The position numbers were made by a program, and so were the translations under genes. From NCBI GenBank assembly GCA_024693225.1, contig JAILLI010000057.1, positions 1 to 40,172 on the forward strand: a DNA stretch of 40,172 nucleotides. The letters run 5' to 3'. Origin of the DNA: Lachnospiraceae bacterium (GTDB lineage: Bacteria > Bacillota > Clostridia > Lachnospirales > Lachnospiraceae). The notes beneath the pieces are model-generated. The model worked only from the letters and a program-made list of their open reading frames with translations, did not search any database and was not told the origin of the DNA. This document shows positions 10,151-19,238 of the stretch, piece after piece (position 1 is the first letter of the stretch; each line of letters begins with the position of its first letter).

Positions 10151-11815
10151 ATGAGCGAGGAAACAAAAAACTTTATAGAAGACATAATAGACAAGGATCT
10201 TGCGGAGGGGACATATTCGACCGTCCATACACGTTTTCCTCCCGAACCCAACGGCTATCTTCACATAGGACACGCCAAGGCAATACTTATCAACTACGGC
10301 CTTGCAAAGGAATACGGCGGAAAGTTCAACCTCCGTTTTGACGATACCAATCCGACCAAGGAGAAGACGGAATTCGTAGAATCGATAAAGGAAGATGTGG
10401 CATGGCTGGGAGCCGACTGGGAGGACAGGCTTTTCTTTGCTTCGGACTATTTTGACCGGATGTACGAGGCGGCTGTCCGTCTCATCAAAAAAGGAAAGGC
10501 CTATGTGTGCGATCTTACGGCCGACCAGATAAGGGAGTACAGGGGTACCTTTGAGGTGCCCGGAAAGAACAGCCCTTACAGGGACAGGAGTGTGGAAGAA
10601 AACCTCGAGCTGTTCGAGAATATGAAGAATGGTCTCTATGCCGACGGGGAAAAGGTTCTGCGCGCCAAGATAGACATGGCAAGCCCCAACATAAACATGC
10701 GCGATCCCGTTATCTACAGGGTGGCACATATGAGTCATCACAATACGGGGGACAAGTGGTGCATCTATCCCATGTACGATTTTGCCCACCCCATAGAGGA
10801 TGCCATAGAGAATGTCACACATTCCTGCTGTACACTCGAATTCGAGGATCACAGGCCATTGTATGACTGGGTGGTCAGGGAGCTCGAGTATCCCGAACCT
10901 CCCAAGCAGATCGAGTTTGCCAAGATGTATCTGACAAACGTCGTGACCGGAAAAAGATATATCAAGAAGCTCGTCGAAGAGGGTATAGTGGACGGCTGGG
11001 ACGATCCGAGGCTTGTCAGCATAGCGGCTCTTAGAAGACGGGGCTTTACACCCGAATCCATTCAGAATTTCGTAAAGCTGTGCGGTGTGTCAAAGAGCCA
11101 GTCTTCGGTCGATTATGCCATGCTTGAATACTGCATCAGAGAGGACCTTAAGCTTAAAAAGCCCAGGGTGATGGCAGTGCTCGATCCCATAAAGCTTGTG
11201 ATAGACAATTATCCCGAAGATAAGACGGAATATTTTACAATTCCCAACAATCTTGAAAATGAGAGCCTTGGAGACCGCCAGGTGCCTTTTTCGAGGGAAC
11301 TGTATATAGAAAGGGAAGACTTTATGATAGAGCCGCCCAAGAAGTATTTCAGGCTCTTTGTCGGAAATGAGGTCCGCCTCATGAACGCATATTTTGTAAA
11401 ATGTACTTCTTATGAGACCGATGCGGAAGGTAATGTAACCACTGTCCATGCCGAGTATGATCCTGATACCCGTCAGGACGGAAGAGAGGTTACCCGCAAG
11501 GTCAAGGGCACCATACACTGGGTCAACGCACCGACGGCATTTCGCGCGACCGCAAGGCTTTATGAGAATCTCATAGATGAGGAAAAGGGTGTGTATAATG
11601 AAGACGGAAGTCTCAATCTCAACCCCAACTCCATCACTGTGTGTGAAAACTGCATGCTGGAGCCGTCACTGGCAAAAGCCACGGCCTATGAAGCCTTCCA
11701 GTTTGTAAGAAACGGGTTCTTTAATGTGGACTGCAGGGATTCTTCGGAAGGTGCACCCGTGTTCAACAGGGTGGTATCGTTAAAGAGCAGCTTCAGGCTG
11801 CCCGATAATAAATAG
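10151..11815 (+). CDS. glnS: Glutaminyl-tRNA synthetase
   Basis: 554 aa; [25 protein letters not shown], GlnRS-type C-terminal beta-barrel domain. Confidence 0.96.
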   Translation: MSEETKNFIEDIIDKDLAEGTYSTVHTRFPPEPNGYLHIGHAKAILINYGLAKEYGGKFNLRFDDTNPTKEKTEFVESIKEDVAWLGADWEDRLFFASDYFDRMYEAAVRLIKKGKAYVCDLTADQIREYRGTFEVPGKNSPYRDRSVEENLELFENMKNGLYADGEKVLRAKIDMASPNINMRDPVIYRVAHMSHHNTGDKWCIYPMYDFAHPIEDAIENVTHSCCTLEFEDHRPLYDWVVRELEYPEPPKQIEFAKMYLTNVVTGKRYIKKLVEEGIVDGWDDPRLVSIAALRRRGFTPESIQNFVKLCGVSKSQSSVDYAMLEYCIREDLKLKKPRVMAVLDPIKLVIDNYPEDKTEYFTIPNNLENESLGDRQVPFSRELYIEREDFMIEPPKKYFRLFVGNEVRLMNAYFVKCTSYETDAEGNVTTVHAEYDPDTRQDGREVTRKVKGTIHWVNAPTAFRATARLYENLIDEEKGVYNEDGSLNLNPNSITVCENCMLEPSLAKATAYEAFQFVRNGFFNVDCRDSSEGAPVFNRVVSLKSSFRLPDNK

Positions 11816-11842
11816 TATCCGGGATGGGTTTGGAGGTTACCA

Positions 11843-12700
11843 ATGGGTTTGTTATCAGGATTATCAAATTTGGGTCTTGAAAAGCTGGAAGACGCCGATA
11901 TCTTCAAGGAGGAGAAAAAAGCCGCACCGACAAGGCCGGCTCCGCCTCCGGCGCCCAAGGAGAAAGCTCCCTTTGATGAGAAGGACGTGCTTTTTGACAA
12001 GTCGGCCGAGTGCCCTGTATGTGCCAAGAAGTTTACTTTCCGTGCGGTCAAGACAGGAAAAGCAAGGGCTATAGGACAGGATCCGGATCTTCGGCCCAAG
12101 TATGCCAAGTTCGAGCCGGCAAAGTATGATGTTGTCATATGTCCCTATTGCGGCTACGGCTGCCTGCTCAGATATTTTGCCCCCCTTCCCCAGGCCCAGG
12201 TAAAGCTTCTTCGTGAGGGAATAGGAGGCAAGGTGCGCGGTGTTGCCAATAATCCCGTCCTCTCATATGATGATGCCATCCAGAGATACCAGGTGGCTCT
12301 GGCGTCATCCATCGTAAAGAGGGCGAAGGACAGTGAGAAGGCCCTGGTATGCCTCAAGATGGCATGGGTCATACGCGGGAAAAAAGAAAATGTTTCGGAT
12401 GATGATCCCGATTATGACAATGTCATGGCGCAGCTTCGAAATGATGAGAACGAGGCTCTCAAAGCAGCCTATGAAGGCTTTATGAATGCCCGCCAGAAGG
12501 AGACATATCCCATGGCAGGTATGGATGAGATAACCCTCGATTATCTGCTTGGTGTTCTTGCGGCAAGGTTTGCGGATTACAGTGTTGCCCAGAAGATGAT
12601 AGCAACCATCCTGACAAGTAAGACTGCGAACAGCCGTATAAAAGACAGAGCAAGGGAACTCAAGGATCAGGTTCTTATGGAGATGAAAGGAGAAATATGA
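11843..12700 (+). CDS. DUF2225-family protein
   Basis: 285 aa; CPVCAKKF...RPKYAKFEPAKYDVVICPYCGYG. Confidence 0.8.
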   Translation: MGLLSGLSNLGLEKLEDADIFKEEKKAAPTRPAPPPAPKEKAPFDEKDVLFDKSAECPVCAKKFTFRAVKTGKARAIGQDPDLRPKYAKFEPAKYDVVICPYCGYGCLLRYFAPLPQAQVKLLREGIGGKVRGVANNPVLSYDDAIQRYQVALASSIVKRAKDSEKALVCLKMAWVIRGKKENVSDDDPDYDNVMAQLRNDENEALKAAYEGFMNARQKETYPMAGMDEITLDYLLGVLAARFADYSVAQKMIATILTSKTANSRIKDRARELKDQVLMEMKGEI

Positions 12701-13158
12701 TGAAAGGTTTTGGTAAGTTTGTAACATTTGTAGGTATTACTGGAGCAGCCCTCGCGGGTCTGTGGTATTTCTGCGAGACCAGTAAAGACAGGACCGTTGC
12801 CGATACTGCTGGTGACGACAACGAAGGCGCAGGTGACGGCAAAGAGCGCTCCTATGTGTCTTTAGATCCCGAGTTCAAGGATGAGGCCAAAAAGGTGGCT
12901 GATGATGTCAAGGAAGCTGCAGAGGATATAGCAAAGGCAGCCGAGACCGGCAGAAAATCCCTGAAGAAGGCCATCAAATCGGTTGCAAACGATATGATGA
13001 CAAAGGCGGAAGACGCCAAGAGCGGTGTCGGACTTGTTAAGGAAGACAAGAAGACAAGCGATTTTGAATTCGAGGATTTTGGCCATGCTGCAGAAGAAGC
13101 CGGAGAGAAGGCAGAAGAAGCCGCAAAGAGCACTGCAAGCCACATTGACATTATGTAA
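12697..13158 (+). CDS. Small membrane-anchored protein with Lys/Glu/Ala-rich amphipathic helices
   Basis: 153 aa; N-terminal TM segment then repetitive A/K/E/D helices; ATGA overlap with upstream gene. Confidence 0.7.
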   Translation: MMKGFGKFVTFVGITGAALAGLWYFCETSKDRTVADTAGDDNEGAGDGKERSYVSLDPEFKDEAKKVADDVKEAAEDIAKAAETGRKSLKKAIKSVANDMMTKAEDAKSGVGLVKEDKKTSDFEFEDFGHAAEEAGEKAEEAAKSTASHIDIM

Positions 13159-14206
13159 AAGATCACTTGCCCTTATATCTGCATGCTGTATCTTCCTGAC
13201 GGGGTGCGGAGGTGACACGCTTCCCACCGAGGTGGTCCTTACATCCGATTTTCTCGAGAATGAGGTCTTCCGGCTTGAAGGACACCCCTGCATGAAAAAT
13301 GAGATCATGGTCTATCTTGCCAACTCGGAGAACCGGTACAGTGAGGTCTTCGGTGACAGGATATGGTCCGTACCCGTCGGGGAAGGGACTTTAGAGGACA
13401 GTTACAAGGACAACATACTTGCAAGGATAGCCCAGATAAAGACCATGTACCTTTTGGCCGACCAGTATAATGTCAAGCTTGACGAGGATGAAGAGGCCAA
13501 GGTCAAGGCGGCTGCACGGGAATACTTTGACAGCCTGACCCCTGAAGAGATCACGTATCTTGACATCGATGCCGAAGTCATAACGGGTCTATACCGTGAA
13601 TTTGCGACTGCCAACAAGCTCTACGAAGCCATAACGGAAGAGATCAATCCCGAGATCAGTGATGACGAAGCAAGGACCATCACAGTCAGGACCATACTGA
13701 TCAAGACATATTCCGTGGATGAGAACGGGATCAGGCATGAGTACAGTCCCGAAGAGAAGAAGAACGCACTGACAAGGATCGCGCAGATAAAGCAGAAGAT
13801 CAATGACGGTGAGGCCTTTGAGGTGCTGGCCGCGGATTATAATGAAGATACGAGCAGCGAGTACAGCTTCGGACGCGGGGTCATGCCTCCGGAGTTTGAA
13901 GAGGCGGCATTCAATCTTGGTGAAGGTGAAGTCTCCGACATAGTGGAGACCGAGTTCGGCTACCACCTCATATACTGCATAACGACCTTCAATCCGGAGG
14001 AGACTGATGCCAACAAGGTCAAGATCGTTGAGAAGAGGAAGCAGGAGGCTTTCAACGAGATCTATGACAATTTCGTGGGGACCGTGACCTCCAATCTCAA
14101 CAAGCCATTGTGGGACAGCATCCATTATGACTCCGGGGGAGCAGTGAAGACTACAGGCTTTTTCGATATATATGATAAATACTTTACGATTATTAGCACT
14201 CAATGA
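13145..14206 (+). CDS. PrsA/SurA-like peptidyl-prolyl isomerase lipoprotein
   Basis: Parvulin core (TVRTILIKTYS... EAFEVLAADYNEDTSSEYSFGRGVMPPEFEEAAFNLGEGEVSDIVETEFGYHLI). TTG start at 13145 gives a lipoprotein signal peptide MTLCKRSLALISACCIFLTGC; the ATG at 13025 in the track would prepend a frame overlapping the upstream gene. Confidence 0.85.
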   Translation: MTLCKRSLALISACCIFLTGCGGDTLPTEVVLTSDFLENEVFRLEGHPCMKNEIMVYLANSENRYSEVFGDRIWSVPVGEGTLEDSYKDNILARIAQIKTMYLLADQYNVKLDEDEEAKVKAAAREYFDSLTPEEITYLDIDAEVITGLYREFATANKLYEAITEEINPEISDDEARTITVRTILIKTYSVDENGIRHEYSPEEKKNALTRIAQIKQKINDGEAFEVLAADYNEDTSSEYSFGRGVMPPEFEEAAFNLGEGEVSDIVETEFGYHLIYCITTFNPEETDANKVKIVEKRKQEAFNEIYDNFVGTVTSNLNKPLWDSIHYDSGGAVKTTGFFDIYDKYFTIISTQ

Positions 14207-14228
14207 AGTTGAGTGCTAATTTTTTCTT
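14192..14228 (+). terminator. Possible intrinsic terminator formed by the CIRCE dyad
   Basis: attagcactcaa-tgaag-ttgagtgctaat stem (12 bp) followed directly by a T tract (tttttctt). Confidence 0.55.
14193..14219. promoter_or_regulatory. CIRCE operator (HrcA binding site)
   Basis: ttagcactc-aatgaagtt-gagtgctaa: exact match to the CIRCE consensus TTAGCACTC-N9-GAGTGCTAA. Confidence 0.96.
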
Positions 14229-14255
14229 GACTTTCATTTCATGTGGCGTTATCAT
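14227..14255 (+). promoter_or_regulatory. Sigma-A-type promoter for htpG
   Basis: TTGACT - 17 nt - TATCAT, 7 bp downstream of CIRCE. Confidence 0.7.
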
Positions 14256-14285
14256 CATTTTCGGACAGAACTCTCAAGATGTTAT

Positions 14286-14508
14286 GGCTCAGTGGAAGCA
14301 ATATGTATTTGCGACCTTGGAGCGAACCTAGAGCATCTTATGTTGTTGGATAAAGCAGCAAATCCGCGACCGGATGGAGCGGATAGGCCGCCACAAAAAG
14401 GCATGGATGCCGGTTGGCGGCCGGTTGCGGACATAGCGAGGTGTATAACAACATTAGATGCTCTTGGTAAGCGGAAACGGAGCAAATATATGCTGCTTCC
14501 AACGAGCC
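14286..14508 (+). ncRNA. Long structured 5' leader RNA of htpG (class unknown)
   Basis: Arms in one register: 14286-14312/14482-14508, 14326-14347/14447-14468 (agagcatcttatgttgtt/aacaacattagatgctct, 17/18), 14363-14373/14421-14431 (tccgcgaccgg/ccggttgcgga, one G-U). Several differences between arms are G-U wobbles. Confidence 0.65.
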
Positions 14509-14542
14509 TTGAATACAGTATTTAAGAAAAGAGGTAGTAAAA

Positions 14543-16678
14543 ATGGCTAAAAAAGGCAGTTTAACGATCAACAGCGAGAATATTTTCCCCATAATCAAGA
14601 AGTGGATGTATTCCGATCATGATATCTTTGCCCGTGAGCTTGTAAGTAACGGCTGTGATGCCATAACCAAGCTCAGGAAGCTGGATGTCATTGGTCAGTA
14701 TTCCATCCCGGACGGAAAGGACATGGAGATCAGGATCACGGTCGATCCCGAGAACAAGAAGGTGATGTTCTCTGATACGGGTCTTGGAATGGATGCCGAT
14801 GAGGTCGAGGAATACATCACCCAGATAGCTTTCTCGGGAGCTACGGCCTTCCTTGAAAAGTACAAGGACAAGACCAATGACGACCAGATCATAGGTCATT
14901 TCGGCCTGGGCTTTTATTCGTCGTTCATGGTAGCGGATGAAGTTCACATCGATACGCTTTCATACAAGGAAGGCGCCAAGGCGGTTCACTGGGAGTGTGA
15001 CGGCGGCACTGAATACAGCATGGAAGACGGAGACCGTACCGAGGTCGGAACAACGATCACGCTTTTCCTTAATGAGGATTCACTTGAGTTCTGCAATGAG
15101 TACAGGATGAGGGAAGTCCTGAAGAAATACTGCTCCTTCATGCCTACTCCCATCTTCCTTGTAAAGAGCGGAGCCGAAACCCAGTATGACAACATACCTG
15201 CAGACCAGGTGACCGATAAGGATACGGTCATCGAGAAGTATACCGAGGAAGCAAAGTACGAGGAGCAGGAGAAGGACGGCAAGAAGGAAAAGGTTGAGAT
15301 CAGCCCCGCAAGAGAGATGGCCAAGATAGTCCGCCGCGAGGTTCCAATCAATGATACCCATCCCCTGTGGGCAAAGCATCCCAGCGACTGCACCAAAGAA
15401 GAGTACCTTGACTTTTACCGCAAGGTATTCATGGATTACAAGGAGCCCCTCTTCTGGATCCATCTGAACATGGATTATCCCTTCAACCTGAAGGGAATAC
15501 TCTACTTCCCCAAGATAAACATGGAGTACGAATCCATAGAGGGCGTGATCAAGCTTTACAATAACCAGGTCTTCATAGCCGATAATATCAAAGAGGTGAT
15601 CCCCGAGTTCCTGATGCTCCTTAAGGGCGTTATCGACTGCCCGGATCTTCCTCTTAACGTATCAAGATCCGCTCTTCAGAACGACGGCTTTGTCAACAAG
15701 ATCAGCGACTATATCTCCAAGAAGGTTGCCGACAAGCTGGCCGGTATGTGTAAGACCGAGAAGGAAGATTACGAGAAATACTGGGACGATATCAGTCCCT
15801 TCATCAAGTACGGTTGCCTCAAGGACGATAAGTTCTGCGAGAAGATGACCGATTACATCCTCTTCAAGGATATAGACGGCAAGTACATGACATTGCCCGA
15901 GTGCCTCGAACTTCCTGAAAAGAAGAAGGAAGAGGCCACAGATGAGAACGGAGAGACTGTCGAGGCTGAGGTCGTTGATGAAGGAGCTGCGGCAGAAGCT
16001 GAAGCCGCTGATACCGTAAAGGATGAGGCGGCGGAAGATGGTGAAGAAAAGGATAAGGTCAGGAAGACCGTATACTATGTCACCGATGTCCAGCAGCAGA
16101 GCCAGTACATCAACATGTTCCGTGAAGAGGGACTTGATGCGGTGGTCCTTACCCACAACATTGACCAGCCCTTCATCAACCAGCTCGAGTCCAAGATGGA
16201 AGATGTCAGGTTCATGAGGATAGATGCCGACATCACCGATTCCTCAAAGGAAGAGGCGAGTGAGGATGACAAGAAGAAGACGGAGAAGGATGAGAAGACC
16301 CTTACCAAGCTCTTCCATAAGGCTCTGTCAAACGATAAGCTCACGGTCAAACTTGAAGCCCTGAAGAACGAGAGCATTTCTTCGGTGCTCACTGTTTCCG
16401 AACAGACGCGCCGCATGCAGGATATGATGAAGATGTATTCCATGGGCGGCGGCATGGATATGGGCATGTTCGGCTCCGAAGGAGAAACGCTGGTCCTCAA
16501 CAGCAGGAACGAACTGGTAAAGTATCTCCTTGAGGCCAAGAAGGGTGCCGATGCCGAGATGTTCGCCTGCCAGCTCTACGATCTTGCGGTCCTTTCAAAC
16601 CGGCCGCTGTCGGCAGATGCCATGACAAAGTTCGTATCCCGCAGCAACGAGATAATGCTGAAGCTTTCAGGGAAATAA
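14543..16678 (+). CDS. htpG: Hsp90-family chaperone HtpG
   Basis: 711 aa; IFARELVSNGCDAITKLR, DTGLGMDADEV, GHFGLGFYSSFMV, and other Hsp90 motifs. Confidence 0.97.
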   Translation: MAKKGSLTINSENIFPIIKKWMYSDHDIFARELVSNGCDAITKLRKLDVIGQYSIPDGKDMEIRITVDPENKKVMFSDTGLGMDADEVEEYITQIAFSGATAFLEKYKDKTNDDQIIGHFGLGFYSSFMVADEVHIDTLSYKEGAKAVHWECDGGTEYSMEDGDRTEVGTTITLFLNEDSLEFCNEYRMREVLKKYCSFMPTPIFLVKSGAETQYDNIPADQVTDKDTVIEKYTEEAKYEEQEKDGKKEKVEISPAREMAKIVRREVPINDTHPLWAKHPSDCTKEEYLDFYRKVFMDYKEPLFWIHLNMDYPFNLKGILYFPKINMEYESIEGVIKLYNNQVFIADNIKEVIPEFLMLLKGVIDCPDLPLNVSRSALQNDGFVNKISDYISKKVADKLAGMCKTEKEDYEKYWDDISPFIKYGCLKDDKFCEKMTDYILFKDIDGKYMTLPECLELPEKKKEEATDENGETVEAEVVDEGAAAEAEAADTVKDEAAEDGEEKDKVRKTVYYVTDVQQQSQYINMFREEGLDAVVLTHNIDQPFINQLESKMEDVRFMRIDADITDSSKEEASEDDKKKTEKDEKTLTKLFHKALSNDKLTVKLEALKNESISSVLTVSEQTRRMQDMMKMYSMGGGMDMGMFGSEGETLVLNSRNELVKYLLEAKKGADAEMFACQLYDLAVLSNRPLSADAMTKFVSRSNEIMLKLSGK

Positions 16679-16746
16679 ACAGCTCTGTCACAAAAGTGGT
16701 TGTAAAATGGCAAATTCAAGCATAAGTTTAAAGGAGCCAATCAAGT

Positions 16747-16790
16747 CGATCAGGGGACGGGTCAGAACCTTCCCCTGATCGTTTTTTGTT
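16747..16790 (+). terminator. Intrinsic terminator after htpG
   Basis: cgatcagggga ... tcccctgatcg 11-bp stem followed by ttttttgtt. Confidence 0.9.
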
Positions 16791-16844
16791 GTTAACATGC
16801 CGGGAGATAGTTTATAATATTACCATATGGTTTCAGGGATAGAT

Positions 16845-17969
16845 ATGACATCTGTATATATTGCGGATTACGTCGGTGTCCTTCTGCTGACGCTGATCTT
16901 GTGCGCCCGCGGATGGGAGCTTCCGGGCCGCAGGGACGAAAGCCGTATACTGCTGATCCTCGTGATCGCAACACTGATCAACTGCCTGTTCGATCCGGTC
17001 ATATTTGCCGTCGACGGGAGGCCCGGTCCCTTTGCCCGCTTTGTGGTCATATTCGGGAATTCCCTCCTTTTCATCTATAACCTGGTGGTGGGGACCGGTA
17101 TGCTGGTCCTGATCATCAAGCATATCAGGAGTCATATATCAAGATTGCAGTATGCCATCGTGTGGGGGCTCTCTGCCCTTGAAGTCATCCTCATCATAGC
17201 CAATCTTTTTACCCCCATAGTCTTTTCGGTAGACGAAAACAATGTCTACAGCAGAGGACCTCTTTATTTTGTATATCTGTTTGTGGCCTTTTATCTCATG
17301 CTGTACAGCATGTTCTTATATGTAACGGCAGGAAAGAGACACGGATCGCTGAGGTATTTTCCCGTGTGGGAGTTTGTGCTGAGCATAGTGCTCGGTGTCG
17401 TTATACAGACGGCCTTTTACGGAGTCTCACTTCAGCCCGTGAGTTTTGCGGTGGCCTTTTGCAGCATAGTCATCTGTCTGCAGAAGGAATATCTCTATAT
17501 AGACAAGCTGACCGGTGTGTATAACAGATACGAGTTTGACAAGATCATCCGCTATTACGTGAAACGGAAAAAGAGCAGATTTGCCGCCATCATGATCGAC
17601 ATGAACAATTTCAAGGCCATAAATGACGAACATTCCCATGAGGAGGGCGATGAGGCCTTAAGAGAAATGGCCCGGATACTGACCGCCGTTGCTGGTGATG
17701 ACGGAAACGTCATAAGGTTTGCCGGTGACGAGTTCGTTCTGATAATAGATGACGAGGGCGAGGATGTCATAAGCAGGAGCTGTGCAAAGGTAAATGCTGC
17801 CATCGAAGCTTATAATGAGTCATCCGGAAAGCCTTATAAACTTTCCGCTTCCATGGGCGGCGATGTGTTTGACATAGAGGATGCCGCCGATGTCACAGGC
17901 CGTATCGACAGGCAGATGTATGAGGATAAAGTGGAATATTACAGGACCCATGACAGAAGAAGCAGATAG
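16845..17969 (+). CDS. Membrane diguanylate cyclase (GGDEF-family, AGDEF variant)
   Basis: Multiple TM helices; DKLTGVYNRYEFDKI ... VIRFAGDEFVLII. TATAAT at 16813-16818 lies too close to the ATG at 16827, so ATG 16845 (preceded by aggga) is preferred. Confidence 0.85.
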   Translation: MTSVYIADYVGVLLLTLILCARGWELPGRRDESRILLILVIATLINCLFDPVIFAVDGRPGPFARFVVIFGNSLLFIYNLVVGTGMLVLIIKHIRSHISRLQYAIVWGLSALEVILIIANLFTPIVFSVDENNVYSRGPLYFVYLFVAFYLMLYSMFLYVTAGKRHGSLRYFPVWEFVLSIVLGVVIQTAFYGVSLQPVSFAVAFCSIVICLQKEYLYIDKLTGVYNRYEFDKIIRYYVKRKKSRFAAIMIDMNNFKAINDEHSHEEGDEALREMARILTAVAGDDGNVIRFAGDEFVLIIDDEGEDVISRSCAKVNAAIEAYNESSGKPYKLSASMGGDVFDIEDAADVTGRIDRQMYEDKVEYYRTHDRRSR

Positions 17970-18117
17970 TTGCATTAATAGCGTGTAAAATACAATATAT
18001 AGTGTTTTCGTATAAGAAAATGTGATAAAATAACAATGTATGTGCATTTTACCGCATTTTTTATCTGGAACGGCGTAAACAGGGTATTTCATATCATATT
18101 CGACCGTGAGGTGTCCG

Positions 18118-19110
18118 ATGGAGACAAGTATCTTATATCTGCAGACAAATGATAGGATCGCCGAGAACCTTAAGGGGAGGTTCAATGACGAAGGGATAGA
18201 GTTCATACATGCAAGCTCTGCCGCCCAGGCCTTTGAACTTTTGGGAGAGCGGGAATTCTATCTGGTCCTTACCGACGGCTTTATACCGGACATGAAGGTC
18301 CACGAATTCGCAAGGAAATGCTCTGTCGAATATCCGGATGTGGTGCTCGATGTGTGCACGGATCTTACGGATGAAAAGTATATACCCAAGATAGTCAATG
18401 AGTACAGTGTGCGGAAGGTATTCCTGCCTCCGTGGAACATAGAGGATATAGTCGAGGGGGTCAAGGATTCCATTGACGAGGCCCATATCCATCGTGACAT
18501 CTTAAGGAGGATCAGCGATCTTAAAAATGACGAGAAGGTTTTCGAGGATACACTGGACCGGCTGAAGAAGGCCCTGATAAAGCAGCAGTACAGCTACAAC
18601 AAGATCGCACCTTTTTTCAACCGGGTCCTTGATGCCTTTTTGCGCCGCAGGGACATGGGTGAGAACTACAACAGTTTCGTGAGAAGGTCCTGTGACAAGA
18701 TGCTCCGCCTGCAGACGACAGCTTATTTCAAGGTCTCGGACCTTAAGAAGATAATAACCGACAATATGAATGAAGCCCTTAAGAAAAATGAAGGGGTGAG
18801 TGTCGGGGAGGTAAAGAGCTGTCTGTACGGTGAGGTCCCCAGGTCCTCAATGGCGGATCTGACATTTTCTTTGTGGATACTTGCGGCAATAGAAGGGGTA
18901 AAATGCGACAGGGCGACACTGAACGTGGACAGCAGGTATGTGACTTCCAAGAAGTGCGAGTATAAGCTTTCAGTCGCCGGGACCAAAAGATCGGAAGTTC
19001 CGGTCGAAATACAGGTCTATATAGCCAACATCCTTGGCAACATTGTGGACGAGTATCAGAAGTATGACACGTCGGAAGGCTGGACATACGAGCTTCGGGT
19101 CACTTTATAG
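18118..19110 (+). CDS. Receiver-like protein with C-terminal helical/ATPase-like region
   Basis: N-terminal response-regulator-like fold (FYLVLTDGFIPDM...VFLPPWNIEDIVEGV); ATG 18118 preceded by gagg SD. Confidence 0.6.
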   Translation: METSILYLQTNDRIAENLKGRFNDEGIEFIHASSAAQAFELLGEREFYLVLTDGFIPDMKVHEFARKCSVEYPDVVLDVCTDLTDEKYIPKIVNEYSVRKVFLPPWNIEDIVEGVKDSIDEAHIHRDILRRISDLKNDEKVFEDTLDRLKKALIKQQYSYNKIAPFFNRVLDAFLRRRDMGENYNSFVRRSCDKMLRLQTTAYFKVSDLKKIITDNMNEALKKNEGVSVGEVKSCLYGEVPRSSMADLTFSLWILAAIEGVKCDRATLNVDSRYVTSKKCEYKLSVAGTKRSEVPVEIQVYIANILGNIVDEYQKYDTSEGWTYELRVTL

Positions 19111-19136
19111 GAAAAGGCCGGACAAAAGAGATGGAT

Positions 19137-19165
19137 TTGTAGTTTTTCCGGATATCTGATATGAT
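19137..19165 (+). promoter_or_regulatory. Sigma-A-type promoter for PBP1A gene
   Basis: TTGTAG - 17 nt - TATGAT. Confidence 0.55.
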
Positions 19166-19238
19166 AACAGGATGAGCTTTTATAAGGAATGCGCCAGAAA
19201 GGGATAAGAGCGCAGCCGGATAAGTCTGAGGAAATACC

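Noticed and set aside
14241-14525. 94-aa + strand ORF upstream of htpG
   Set aside because: Falls within the htpG leader hairpin; composition explained by the inverted repeat, and no good SD seen.
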